The notes below the pieces were generated by a model. That model saw nothing but the letters and a program-made list of their open reading frames with translations. It made no database searches and was not told the DNA's origin. A stretch of 64,000 bases of DNA, from assembly GCF_026230105.1 (NCBI RefSeq), contig NC_079476.1, positions 24,418,559-24,482,558 on the forward strand. The letters are read 5' to 3'. The position numbers and the translations under genes were made by a program. Shown in pieces: positions 25,470-36,480 of this stretch. Each line of letters starts with the position of its first letter. The first letter of the stretch is position 1. This DNA comes from Diorhabda sublineata (Eukaryota > Arthropoda > Insecta > Coleoptera > Chrysomelidae).

Positions 25470-25648
25470 ACATTCCATTCCTACGAATGAAGACGTTTGC
25501 AGAATTTGGTTGCGAAGAATAAATAAGTTATTACTTGCAGATACAATATTATCATCACATAGAATATGTGATATTCATTTTGAACCAATTTGTAGAAACC
25601 CCAATGGCAGGTTAAAAAAACTTTCACTGCCAACTCTACATTTACCTG
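25470..25648 (+). CDS. THAP zinc-finger coding exon (DNA-binding domain core)
   Basis: An exon bounded by a TTTTATAG acceptor and a CTG-GTAAGT donor reads HSIPTNEDVCRIWLRRINK, then SSHRICDIHFEPICRNPNGR and LKKLSLPTLHLP. This shows the invariant tryptophan, the C-x2-H second half of the C2CH zinc site (CDIH), the F after it, and the P of the AVPTIF-like box (LPTLHLP). THAP domains bind DNA in transposases (P-element type) and in host regulators. The matching first cysteine pair is at 25331-25348 on the previous exon. It lies inside intron 1 of the Ig gene, on the opposite strand. Whether this is a nested host gene or a P/THAP-type transposon relic cannot be told from the fragment. Confidence 0.75.
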
Positions 25649-25920
25649 GTAAGTACTTATATTTACTGTGACAATAAACCTCTCATGAATCCTAGTGAAA
25701 AGTTATGCACAGGAAAAGAATTGCAATTTCCTCCAATAGTCAATGTCTCAATTTATAAACTATTCAATAGAAACTCAATATATATAGGATTAGATCTTGT
25801 CATTTCTTATGTGACAGGTTCAGTTACAAAGAAATTATTTAAAAGTCTCAAATGCCACTTGTTTAAAAATATAATATTGTCAAACGAATTAATGACGGCA
25901 AATTCATTAGTATATTCTAG

Positions 25921-26265
25921 AGAACAAAAAAAAATGTTTTATGTGCGCCTTCAGCAAAATTCTGTGATATTTTTAAAAGTTTTTCTGTTAAAATTTTCGA
26001 AAGATTGCCCCAGTTAATCAATTCGTTAGGCATAAATAAACAAATATGTCCTTTGGATGATTTGACAGACGTTTCCTCAATATTTTGTTCAGATCATAAG
26101 GATTATGTAAATATGTTTGTAAATATTAGTTATAATATATGCATCTTTCATTACATAAGTATTATTGATAAAATTTTGTAGGCAAAGATCAACAATATAA
26201 AGACTATGATGTTGTGATGAATATGGCATATGTTAAATACAGGGAAAGCTGCAAGAAAGACAACG
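25921..26265 (+). other. Possible downstream exons of the THAP gene
   Basis: After the THAP exon, a frame from 25921 reads VLCAPSAKFCDIFKSFSVK, then LPQLINSLGINKQICPLDDL and SSIFCSDHKDY. It could be spliced at GTAAAT (26110) to an exon starting after TTTTGTAG (26181) that reads KDQQYKDYDVVMNMAYVKY and ends at GG-GTAATT near 26265. The alternative frame 25685-26017 overlaps it. The amino-acid composition looks coding, but I recognise no transposase or host motif. The series is cut off by the RTE element that starts within about 30 bases of the last donor. Confidence 0.35.
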
Positions 26266-26269
26266 GTAA

Positions 26270-27491
26270 TTATTAATTCTTCTTCTTTTAATGCTTATCC
26301 ATTAATGGATTTTCGCGACCACATTTTTCATGGTTTCTCTATCTCTAGCGGTATGGATCAATGTCTGAATATCTTGTATACCTGTCCACTGCCTCACGTT
26401 CCGCAACCATGACATCCTCTTTCGTCCCAATCCTCTCTTACCTTCAATCTTGCCCTCGACTATCAGCTGAAGGAATTGATATTTATGGCCTCGCATTATA
26501 TGGCCAAGATATGCAATCTTTCGTTTCTTCACGATATTAAGGAGTTCACGGTCTTTATTGATACGCCTGAGAATATCCTCATTCCTCACTTTGGTAATCC
26601 ATGGTATCTTCAGGATTCTACGATATACCCACATTTCGAATGCCTCTAATTTGTTGATGTTTTTTACCTTAAGGGTCCAACCGTCCATCCCATAAAGAAG
26701 CACTGACCAAACGTAGCACCGCACAAGTCTCAGTCTAAGATCAAGATCAAAGTCGGTACATGTAAATACATTTTTAAATTTTATGAATGTACTTCGAGCT
26801 TGTTCAATTCGGCATTCTACTTCACCGTCCGACGACCATTCTTCATAGAGCCGTGTTCCTAGATATTTAAATTTTTCTACCCGTTCTATAGGTTTTCCAT
26901 TATATGTTACACTAGATTTTCTAAACGTATTCGCTTCCCTAGTGATAATCATGAATTTAGATTTTTTGATGTTGATGTTTAATCCCATGTTTTGGCTATA
27001 TCCGCCTACTATATTAATTAGTTGTTGTAGGTCATCTATATTATCTGTAATCAGCACTGTGTCATCGGCGTAACGTATGTTGTTGACCCAGACTCCATTG
27101 ACTTTGATCCCAATGTTTCTATCTTCAAGTGACTCTCGAAAGATGACTTCAGAGTATATATTAAACAGGAGCGGCAACAATATACAACCTTGATGTACTC
27201 CTCTGCGAATCCGAACTTGCTCAGTTAGACCATGATTTACTTTGACTTGCGCTTTTTGGTGCCAGTACAGATTTTCGATACAACGAATGTCCTTTTCGTC
27301 CAAATCCAATTTTTTAAGGAGCTGTATAAGTTTGTGATGTTGAACTTTATAGTCTATGAAGCATAGACAAACATTTTTTCTTTGGTCATAGCAGTTCTGT
27401 ACAAGGACCTGTGTTGCGACTATTGCCTCTCTTGTACCTAACCTCTGTCTAAATCCAAATTGCGAGTCATCATCATTAATTAACCATGGTT
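26270..27491 (-). mobile_element. RTE-clade retrotransposon, 5' truncated, long intact reverse transcriptase frame
   Basis: The minus strand is open from 27489 to 26302 (about 395 codons), the longest coding frame in the window. It begins mid-palm with DSQFGFRQRLGTREAIVATQ and passes RRGVHQGCILLPLLFNIYS and IRYADDTVLITDNID (catalytic YADD). It continues through MGLNINIKKSKFMI, FKYLGTRL, LRLVRCYVWSVLLYGMDGW, FEMWVYRRILKIPW, GHIMRGHKYQFLQL and WLRNVRQWTG. The fingers and the apurinic endonuclease are missing, the usual result of incomplete reverse transcription. The palm aspartate of the AFD block is changed (FIDYKVQH). With no stops in almost 400 codons it is the youngest LINE in the window, much less decayed than the copy at 1.7-2.9 kb. 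It sits beside the THAP exons in intron 1 of the Ig gene, in the same orientation as that gene. Confidence 0.93.
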
Positions 27492-27494
27492 ATA

Positions 27495-28330
27495 AAATCA
27501 GTTTTCATATACCATTGTATGTACCATGTACAAACAGAAACATTTTTTAAACACGCCAACATCTCACTGTTGACAGTCCTAAGCCTGCTAAAGTGTGAAG
27601 GAAAATTTTTTATTTGTGGATATAGTCATAAAATGTCAAAAACAAAATAAAAATTATAATAATCATCCTGTGTTTCAATATTCCATCTACCTATATCTTA
27701 TATAAACCATTTAATTGTGAAATTTAGATGGTCCGACCTGGTTGTCACATAAATTGTAAATGAAACCAAAATATTTTACAAAATACTTCATTTAAATAGC
27801 ATTTTAATTTCAGGTATTTATATTTTCTTGAAAACAACAATATTTGAATTTGAAATGTGAGCAAAATGAAAGTATTTTGCATAATACTCTGTTTCATTCA
27901 CAATTTGATGTGACAACTAGCTTCGAGCATTTAAAATTACCAGAGTTATTTCCAAATTTCCCGCGAAATTAGCATGGATATGAACCTTAGATCAAATCTT
28001 TGGTTATAGAAATCTTTTTTCTTGGTACTAAACCAATTTGAGAGATGTCACTAGGATAGAACTTTGTCATCAAATTTGTATACAGAGTGACAGATCTATC
28101 AAGTATATAATCTTTGTCTACATCCAAAAAAATTCAAGTAAGTGGCTGAGACATTAAAGAAAATCGTACGCAATCTAGTGTAGATTCTACCTCACCTTTA
28201 AAGAAATTTATTATAATTAAAAAAATTATAGTAAATGTAAGTTATGACAAGCAATATGATTTAGTTTTAATGGGATCATGCTTGCACGTTCTGGTGTGAG
28301 TTATATATCTTGAGCAACATATTTAGTTTT
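27495..28330. other. No gene recognised (intron 1)
   Basis: AT-rich sequence flanking the RTE insertion. No supportable coding or repeat feature. Confidence 0.4.
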
Positions 28331-28460
28331 ATTCAAAACGCCAAAGAAGCATACGAAATATTGATATCCATCTATGGTGAGAATTTAGTTAATTCTGAAC
28401 AGGTGAACATATACAGTAGGTGCAAAAATGAGCTTACTGAAGAACGTAAAATCACGTAGG
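28331..28460 (+). mobile_element. mariner N-terminal (helix-turn-helix) fragment
   Basis: The frame IQNAKEAYEILISIYGENLV followed by NSEQVNIYSRCKNELTEERK matches the first helix-turn-helix of mariner transposases (pattern K-A-x-E-x-x-E-x-L-x-x-x-Y-G-x-x-x-(M/L)-S-x-x-Q-V-x-x-W-x-x-x-F-K-x-G-R). The conserved tryptophan and part of the second helix are mutated and a stop follows at 28457-28459. It lies 280 bases inside intron 1 of the Ig gene, near its 5' end. Confidence 0.6.
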
Positions 28461-28740
28461 GGCTCTTGCAAACTATGATAAATTCGCAAATCATGAAAAT
28501 CTTTGTATGAATTTGACGTTTTTATGTGCATCCGAATTTAGTTACCAAAATTATTACTGGATATGGAAAACTGATAACCAATTTCCTTTCTTATTTGTTT
28601 TTACTCACATAATTTATATAACTTTTCTAGCATATCACTTACAATGAAATATAATAGTATCGTAATGTATTCCATGTAGTTTCTATCAATTTTCATAAGA
28701 ATTGCGCATATTAATATTTGGAACTGAATTAAAAGCGTAC

Positions 28741-28810
28741 CTTGGGCTTTTGCAGACCACTGACAGGCAAAAATCACTAACACTAACGGCACTGCACACA
28801 CGGAAGTCAT
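28741..28810 (-). CDS. Signal-peptide exon (exon 1) of the Ig-domain gene
   Basis: On the minus strand ATG at 28808-28810, in a good context (AAACAATGA), opens a frame reading MTSVCAVPLVLVIFACQWSA and then KAQ. The donor is CAAG-GTACGC. The sequence is a textbook signal peptide: a short polar start, a hydrophobic core of about 12 residues (AVPLVLVIFA), and an A-x-A cleavage site (SAKA, then Q). One base of the next codon is left over. The Ig exon at 18551 supplies the other two to make valine, so the mature protein would begin QVATEYEV. This phase match between two independently plausible exons is the main argument for the gene model. The transcription start and promoter were not identified. 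Confidence 0.75.
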
Positions 28811-29185
28811 TGTTTCATCATCGAATACACCGAGTATAAACTTAATATAATTAGAATATATACATCATTCAAATTGTCTTAATAACCGAAGACAAACAGA
28901 AATGTCAAGTTTTGACACATGCCAAATGATATGCGTCTTTTTTATTACCAACAAATTTGTAAACATTGAAAAAATTGGTCATCCTTATGTGTCCTTAGTC
29001 CAGCCCATACGAAAGCTGAACTAGATTCTACTTTGGATGAGACTGCTCGTACCTTATTAACAAAAAAATGTTGTTTCCATCTAGAGTTTGGCAAAGTTTC
29101 ACAAAAATAAACCAGATTTTTTACGCCCCTTATAACCATGGATAAATCTGGGTTCACACTTCACACCCGAAACAAAATAAAAAGC
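28811..29185 (-). other. 5' flank of the Ig-domain gene
   Basis: AT-rich sequence directly upstream of the start codon on the minus strand. It contains TATATATTC-like stretches around 28853-28864, too common in this base composition to call a TATA box. A 70-codon minus frame at 28945-29157 (GVKNLVYFCETLPNSRWKQH) is unassigned. Confidence 0.4.
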
Positions 29186-29189
29186 AAAA

Positions 29190-29540
29190 CAATGAAATTG
29201 AAAGGGGGAACCGACTCCACAGAAGAAAAATACCTTCATGGTGTCGATTTTTTCGGATGCGCGTGGGATAATTTTCATTGACTATCTTCAAAAAGAAAAA
29301 ACTATCAACGGCAAGTATATTGCAAAGTTTAAGCGAAGAAATCAAGCAAAAACAGCCGCCTTTGACTAATAAGATACAGTTGTTTTATCAAAATAATGCC
29401 CCGCTCACACATCCGTTAATGAAATGGACAAAATTGATGAATTAAAGTTTGGAGCGCTACCTGATTTAGCTCTCTTGGATCATTTTCGGTTCCTAGACTT
29501 CAAACAATGGCTAGGGGGCCCGGTACTTCTGGAACCATCC
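29190..29540 (+). mobile_element. mariner relic (catalytic half), upstream of the Ig gene
   Basis: Nucleotide blocks such as GAACCGACTCCA and TTCGGATGCGCGTGGGATA repeat those of the mariner at 19.56-19.64 kb, so both belong to one family. Translated traces read FIDYLQKEKTIN, EEIKQKQPP, ALPDLALLDHFRFLDFKQWL (third catalytic D region), with several stops and shifts. The N-terminal half and both terminal repeats are missing. It lies about 400 bases upstream of the Ig gene's start codon, on the opposite strand. Confidence 0.8.
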
Positions 29541-29559
29541 TGGTATATGAGCCTTGCAA

Positions 29560-32320
29560 ATAAGATTTCAAATGTAAAATAGCTTCGATGGCTTATAATT
29601 CGTGAACGGGGCTTTCAATTCTTTGGTAGGTTAATCGAACCTTATTAGGAACGTGTATAAAAAATCAATTTCACTTTAAAAAAACTATTTCTAGTCTTAT
29701 ATGAAAATAAATGCTAAAAATGGAATTTAGAAATTGAGCTAATGAACAAAGTATTATCAAAAAATGTTCCCGCACTTAAATATAACTGTCTAACAATTTT
29801 AAATGCATCGCATTTTACGTTATTATCGATGAAAATGAAACTACAGCGGATGTTTAGGCTGAATATTAGAAAGTAATATTGCGACCAATTTTCCATTACA
29901 TTTCGGCACTTATATATCATCAATATAATTTTTCAACTCCGTAATTTCAATCATTCGAATGATTTTCCAAATTTTTGTTTTTTCAAATTATTGTTTTATA
30001 TCTTTCATATCCTTATCATCATAAGAAGCTATAAAGTTCAGGAAATGTAGTAGACTGAAATATTTAATCATTGTAATCATTAAATCGTCATAATAAACTG
30101 TTTTTTCCACTAATTTTTAGTTCATCCTATCAAATTACCTAAATAAAATAAATAGCCTCATCAAGTTAGTTGCGAAAATAATATAGACAGCACCCTCATC
30201 CCTCATGTGAGCCATAACCTCCACTTACATTTAGTTATACACCATTCCCGCAAGCGGTTCAATTATAATAACAATTAAACCAACAATAATTACCCCCAGA
30301 ACGACGAACATTCTGTTAAATTAAGGAAGAATGATTTTGTATTTTGAAAACAGATCACGTAGGTTTTTATGAAATATTCAGCCGTATTCTTTAGACCTGA
30401 GTGTGGTGAATCAATAAACACTGTCTCGTACGTACTTAATTTATTTACACACTATACAATACACTTAACTTATAATAATTTACTTATAAATATCATTTCA
30501 CTAATTTTTACATTTACTAATTCGTTCTTTCTACTACGACTATTTATTTAAAACTATTTCACTACGTTTACACAAATCGTTTATATACCTAAATAAAATT
30601 CTATAAAGTTCTAGAAATTATTTAGAAGAAATACTGTAAATAAAGCGACTGCTACTAAAAAAATTATATAAAAATAAACATCAAACGAGTTTCACCGTTT
30701 AAAAAAAATAAGAAAGAAGCTGCCCGAAAAGCGCCGCGAATTTGCAGAATTTATAAAATTCCTTAGTAGCTGGTCAGGGCTGGTTTAAGGAACAGCTTTG
30801 CGAACTTATTCGTGAAACTACTTTGTTATGAGATGCTCCTACGAACATAATCATAATTACATTTTTTACAAATAGAAAACAATTTTCAGTATTATTAATT
30901 CACACATTTTTGAAAATCTTTTAACATAGTTTTTAGACACACTTATGAAGATGGTGCTCCAGCTTTTGTATGCCGAAGTTGAAGAAATACGTCTTCAAGT
31001 ATGCGTTCAACAGTTGCTCCGATATTTGAGCAGTCTTCGATGTAAACCTCAGTTAGTTACTATTCGAACATCGCGCTTGTCTTGAGCGGTGATCAACCTA
31101 TTCCATCTATGACGGTTTCCAAGCGAATACTGAACAACGTAGCAATTCCCGGATCAGTGGACTCGAGAGTGGGAGAGCCATTCCGCAAGGCAAAGTTGTT
31201 CTTTTTTTCTTCTTTCTTATGTATCTTTCCATCCATCTACAGAGCTTGTATTGCTGCCTAAATCAAAGGACCGAACTTTCACTAGTGGTTTACCCATATC
31301 TATTTTTGCTTCGATGGATATTTTCTTGGATATCACTCTCATCTCCTGGTAGAAACCATATGGTTATCGCATTGGGTTTGATCATTTTCAGATAGAACTA
31401 TTCAATGTGAATTTTGATAGATTTTGAATGACGTGGATAGCTTCTCTTTTGCAGGATTTGATTTGGAATATTTTTCTTGTGTATGGAGCCTGACGGGTAC
31501 ATCATATCATATCTTGTAGTCGGCAATTTACCTGAGTTTACCAAGCAAAAAATCTGAAATACAAACATAAGAAAAGATGTTCAAGGTGTTCCTGGTGATA
31601 GACGAATTGGTAATGCGATGAGAATGGTTAAATAACCAAATTAATTATTCATAAGTACTTGGAGAGGAAACGATAATAGTAGAGAAACAATTGAGAATCA
31701 TAATTTTGCTGCAAATAAATAAATTTATTTTTAAGTCTACATTTCACAGTATTTGAAAATCAATCCAGACACGTAACAAGTAGGTTTGTTTGCAAACTGT
31801 GAAACATGAGAATTAACTCGTCTTTAATCCCTCATGTGTAGGTGTCTCGAAGGGTGGTGGTTACTGTCTCGGACATTCCTGTCACGTTCCATGCAAGAAA
31901 CGTGCGTGACATAAGTGGAAGAATAAACTAGCGCATTTTGCGTCAACTTTCCAACATAAATGAATAAAGAATAAGACAAATTCGCAACCTCTTCGAAATA
32001 TCTAAAAGCTTATTTGACATGAAAGTACCTGGGAAACATGCTGGCGATGTTATTTTTTAAATCTTAACGGCTCCTAGCTATATTTCAAGAACAGGATTGG
32101 CACTAGAAGAATTTGAAAATAACTATTCAAAATAAAACAAGACATATCAAGCAATATCATTTGAAGTAAAATTGTTTGTTTCGATACTAATAACAATATA
32201 CTATAATAGAGTGTAATATTGTAATATTTTTTTGAATTTAATTGCAAATTTACAATCTACTCAAAAAATACAGAGTAATAGTAAATGATTTGGTTTCTTG
32301 CTAAATGACTTGACGCGGGC
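29560..32320. other. No gene recognised
   Basis: AT-rich intergenic DNA. A GC-richer patch at about 30990-31200 contains short frames (for example TVSKRILNNVAIPGSVDSR) that recall Tc1 transposase helix-turn-helix wording, but the match is too weak to call. Nothing else is supportable. Confidence 0.4.
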
Positions 32321-32329
32321 ACCATCCCC

Positions 32330-32860
32330 TGATGGGTCTCCGTTGATCACTCTATGAGGTCTTCTTTCAGTCTTCTCTGTTCCATTGGATCAGTGTAAAG
32401 CTTGGATATTAGTAGATTTTGATGGTTTTCGTTGCGGTTTTTGTTTCTTATCGCCGATGTCTGAATAACTTCATTGATGGTTGGAATACCGATGTCTGTG
32501 TGGTTGCTTATAAACCATGGAGCATTAGCTATTATGCGAAATATTTTAGATTGAAAAGTTTGCAGTATCTTGGTGTTTACTGCAACCCCATAGCTCTCTG
32601 CTATATGTTCATCTTGGTTTTAGGATGATTTTGTACATGAGTACCTTATTTTCAATTGTTAACTGGGATCGCGTGCCGATTAGCCAAGTCATATTTTGAA
32701 GTTTTAGCTTTAGTTGTGTTTTTTAGCTTGTATGTGTTTCTTCCAAGTTAATTTTTGATCCATGTGTAGTCTGAGGTATTTGACTTCTGTTTTGATGTGA
32801 TGACTTTTCTGATGCTCTTGTAGGATCTGTATCTGAAGACATTATTGCATTGTGCAATAG
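32330..32860 (-). mobile_element. Jockey-clade non-LTR retrotransposon, 3' end of reverse transcriptase
   Basis: The minus strand, read across shifts, gives EVKYLRLHMDQKLTWKKHIQ (about 32795-32737), then NTKILQTFQSKIFRIIANAP and WFISNHTDIGIPTINEVI (about 32590-32470), ending RRLKEDLIE near 32350. This is the C-terminal part of Jockey-type reverse transcriptases (KYLG-x-x-LD-x-x-L-W-x-x-H and L-x-x-x-Q-x-x-x-LR-x-x-x-NAPW). The catalytic palm is not present. Several stops make it a relic; the plus frame at 32419-32628 is its shadow. Confidence 0.8.
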
Positions 32861-33084
32861 GGAATTTGTTTTTATCAATAAATATTTTCGTAAATATTCA
32901 AGGAAAAAATAGAATTGAAAACGAAATGTGAGACATTACTATATATTTGAATAAAGAAATAGATGTAACTAGGGAAAATGCTACAAAAGAAAATTTACTC
33001 AAGATTTATATGCAAATATGATTGAATTTTTGGTGGTGCTTTTGCTTCTTCTTTTTCTTTCTGACATAAATGAGGAGATTAGTA

Positions 33085-33850
33085 GGCTACTGCTTATTCA
33101 TTGCCAGCAAGTCTTTCCCGGAACACGAAGTCTAGCATTATCACCATCGTTTAGGGGGTCTTTTTCCTTTTGAGCTGTTAATTTTTGCGTTATTAACAAG
33201 TCTACTGTCTTCCAAGTTTGTTCCAGAATTGTCTTTTCTGTTTCACTCATATTGCTATTTTCTGTAATCCACTTCGCTGTTTAATATCTTCATTCCGTAT
33301 TCTGTTGTGTAGAAATGTACTTTGGTCTGTTCTCATCGTCTGTATTATCGTATCTGGTCTTGTTTCTGATGCTTATGAATGATTCAGTTGTTCAAGAATT
33401 CTTGAGTCGATTTCCAATTTACATTGTATCGGTTCTTCGAAAGTCGCTAGACATTTGGTCTTCTCGGTGTTGGTGTTGGTATTAGTAGCAGACGACGTGA
33501 AAAAATGTATTTCTCATTTTGAATTCCGCTGGTTTAAGCAAAGTTTATTATTTCAACCATTATCAAATTCAATATGAAGGGACTCAGTGAGTCTCCCTGT
33601 CCGATTCCTGTGTTCATATTCATATTTTCTGTTGTTCAGATTTTCTCCTTCCGTTTTTAAGCATTTCCTTGGCGATCGCATGTGATCCAGGGCTTTTTTA
33701 TTTTATTAATTCGTCTTGTATTATTGACTTTGAGCTTGTTTCTTCTCAGCCTTCCGCATATTCTTCTTCGGCTTCCATACATGTATCTCTCCATGCTTTT
33801 TCAATTTCATAAATTTAATTTTTGAGCAGGAACTAGATAAACTGCTTTAT
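33085..33850 (-). mobile_element. RTE-like retrotransposon relic (palm and thumb blocks)
   Basis: Minus-strand traces in order: INKIKK with RSPRKCLKTEGENLNN (about 33720-33640), GIGQGDSLSPFILNLIMVEI (about 33608-33550), and EEPIQCKLEID (about 33440-33410). After these come SETRPDTIIQTMRT (about 33370-33330) and RIRNEDIKQRSGLQ (about 33300-33260). G-x-x-QGDSLSP-x-LFN-LIM is the reverse transcriptase palm block before YADD. AETRAD and R-RNEDIR are the thumb/tail wording of a family common in insects. The YADD block itself has been deleted. Inactive and strongly decayed. Confidence 0.7.
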
Positions 33851-34744
33851 TAGAATTTATGACTTGATACTATTTCATAAAGATGAATTTGTGTACTATT
33901 GATAAAGATTGTTCTAAAGTCGGTCCTGTTATTGGTTTACTGTTCTCTTTTGTTTGTGGTAATATGAACAGACTCAATCTAATTACACTTCAGTAATTGG
34001 CAACAAGTGAATGATAATGTTCCACAAAGAATTTCTCTTTTGTTTACATTATGATACATCTTATTACATTGTTGTATTTGTTCGTGTTTATCTGAAGGGT
34101 GGAAAATGTTTTCTTTCTTCTTGCACCACAATAAATTTGTTTCAGATTCGATAAAAGATATGATGTAGAATATAGAAATGAACTCACTGACAGTGTTCAC
34201 CTTTCACATTCACATATTGCTATTCTCTCATAAATGTTGAGTTCTATATTTTTCTATAAATTATTAATATTTCATACAGACATATTCATACATTGATTTA
34301 AAAAAAAATTGAACCTTGGTTCATTTACTTCGAAACTGTTAACCTCAATGTGTCCAAATGGAAACTCTTCTTCAGGAAATGATATTCGGCCTTGATTCAA
34401 ATCTATTATTTCAAAAATAAGGATACTGCTTCCTATATACCAAATGAGGATAGATAGAAACTTTTTAAGGCTTGAATTGAGAATCCTACTTTTCTAAATG
34501 TCTGCTCGACGTTTTTTTTTTATAGCGAACTTCATATTTTTCGATTGTCTACAAAGCTTTTGATTGATTAATTTCATGCCAATCCCCCTCTCATCTCATA
34601 TAAAAACCAGGTCGCATTGGTAGTAGTGATGGCGGTATCATAAATACAAAAGGTGTCTAGTACCAATCTACAAAAGTTGTCGAATAAAAACGATGAATAG
34701 AAATTTATGGATTCCTCCTTGCTCCGCCAAGAGATGATCGTTTT

Positions 34745-35110
34745 GTGATGAAAAATGGAAATCAGTGTTTAGACAAAGAACAAATTACCAGAACTCGTCG
34801 CAAAAAGTGGTCGATTCGAGCGGGAAGTCTTGTTGTGGGTTTGGTGGAATTATGGAGGTTTAATTTAGGTACTTCAAAATCATTCTTGATGGTCAAGCTA
34901 CATATTGTATAGAGGATACGAACGTATGAGGTTTTATTAGAAATAAAATCGAAAAACTTGAACTTCTATCACATCCAACATTTAGTCCACATCTTGCATC
35001 GTCAGATTCTTATTTATTAAGCTCTGGACGAAATTTTTGCGTGGCAAACATTTTTAAAAAGAGATGTTAAAAATGTGAAGCAACAATTTTTCATATCTAA
35101 GCCCAAAAAA
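34745..35110 (+). mobile_element. mariner relic, distinct subfamily
   Basis: Frames read in pieces give QCLDKEQITRTRR, LWVWWNYGG (the block before the first catalytic D, often CVWWDYKG), and ELLSHPTFSPHLASSDSYLL around 34961-35021. The last is the third catalytic D region, normally HPPYSPDLAPSDYHLF; here the P-D-L aspartate is replaced by histidine. Further on are VANIFKKR and VKQQFF. This is a SETMAR-like mariner type different from the copies at 19 and 29 kb. Terminal repeats were not identified. Confidence 0.65.
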
Positions 35111-35220
35111 TAACTACAGAAAACAAAGAGCTGTACTTCGAATTTGAAAGCTTTCGTTTTGTTTGAGTATTTTGTAATCAAATTGAATAATGGAGATGAT
35201 ATCATTTATGAGACAATCTG

Positions 35221-35354
<134 letters not shown>

Positions 35355-36435
35355 GAATATTGAATGATTATGATATTGCATAGAAAAATATAAGGAAACA
35401 ATTTTGAAATAATTTCTGTTAATAATGACAGTTTAATCTCATTAACTTCGATCCGATTTGTGGTTTCTTCAGAAAGTTGTATTTTCGGTATAATTCAATC
35501 ACCAAAAAGTATATATACATACCCCAATTTTTGAAAGTATATTTTGAAATTAATATTCATAATTCCGAAACACATTGTAAGTCGAAAAGTTCCAATCTTT
35601 GGCAATTTTCCCAACATAGTTGGAAATGAAAAGAGATTTTCTCTTCACAAACACATATCACGACACAAATGTGTCAAATTTAACTGAAAATGCAGAAGAC
35701 CAAATGTTCATTATCACTGTGCACCAAATAGTCCATTGAGGACACCATATGGCCTGAAATATAGCGACTTTCAGATGGAAAATACTCATACCTACACTTT
35801 AAATTAATTAAACCAAAGTTACATTGTATATCTTGTGAATTTATTACTTGGTTCTCGGTTGTAACTCGTCAGCCTTTTGGAGCGCTGCTGTTACATCTTC
35901 CACTTAGATTTAATTACAATTATGATAATTGTTATATAGAACTTCATCTCTGGTTAGATGCCATACCAAACGTCAGCAGTTATTAAGGGGTTTGAAATCC
36001 GCGTGTTTTGAAAAATATACTAACGAAATTATATTCAGACTAACTTCAAATATTCGCTCTCAATCGTATTCGTGTTTATGTTTGCACCTATTGATAATTT
36101 TGATTTTTTTTTTCAATTTAAATTTAATTTTCATGTATTATTGTGCTCACACTATATAAACAAAAATTTACGGACGCTCATACAAACTTTCATCCTTCTG
36201 TTTATCCATTTGAAATTTGAATTTTGAAAAACGATGAAATATAGTTATTATATTTCAATCTCCAGCTTAAAGAAAAAAACTGGAAAATCTTAACCTAAAA
36301 CTTTCATATAAACCCTTATTTAACCCTGTTGGGAGTGAAAAGTCTAAAAAACTATTCAAAGTGGAAAGTCGTGTTGTGAAAGGATCCAACTATCCAAATT
36401 TCATAATTGTAGCGTTGAATTTCGGTTGTGCGAAG
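35355..36435. other. No gene recognised
   Basis: AT-rich DNA; nothing supportable. Confidence 0.4.
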
Positions 36436-36439
36436 ATGA

Positions 36440-36480
36440 ATTAGTTAGTCAGTTAGTCAATCAGTCAGTCAGTGAGTCAG
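36440..36480. repeat. Short degenerate AGTC tandem repeat
   Basis: About ten units of AGTC/AGTT in a row (TTAGTTAGTCAGTTAGTC and on). Possibly a replication-slippage tract or the tail of an unidentified repeat. No adjoining element was recognised. Confidence 0.8.

Larger units (their letters stand above)
18552..28740 (-). other. Intron 1 of the Ig-domain gene, about 10.2 kb
   Basis: Bounded on the minus strand by donor CAAG-GTACGC (after 28741) and acceptor TGTTTTCAG (before 18551). Both splice ends have the right phase: one base left from exon 1 and two from exon 2 make a valine codon. The intron holds at least two mariner remnants, an unnamed dispersed repeat, an unclassified transposon-protein relic, a receptor-like frame, THAP-type exons and an RTE element. 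That is typical of long first introns in large insect genomes. Confidence 0.65.

Noticed and set aside
28850..28865. TATA-like string upstream of the Ig gene start
   Set aside because: Such strings occur every few hundred bases in this base composition, and no initiator or start-site evidence accompanies it.
30990..31200. Possible Tc1 helix-turn-helix wording on the plus strand
   Set aside because: Too short and without the catalytic blocks; similarity is at the level expected by chance.
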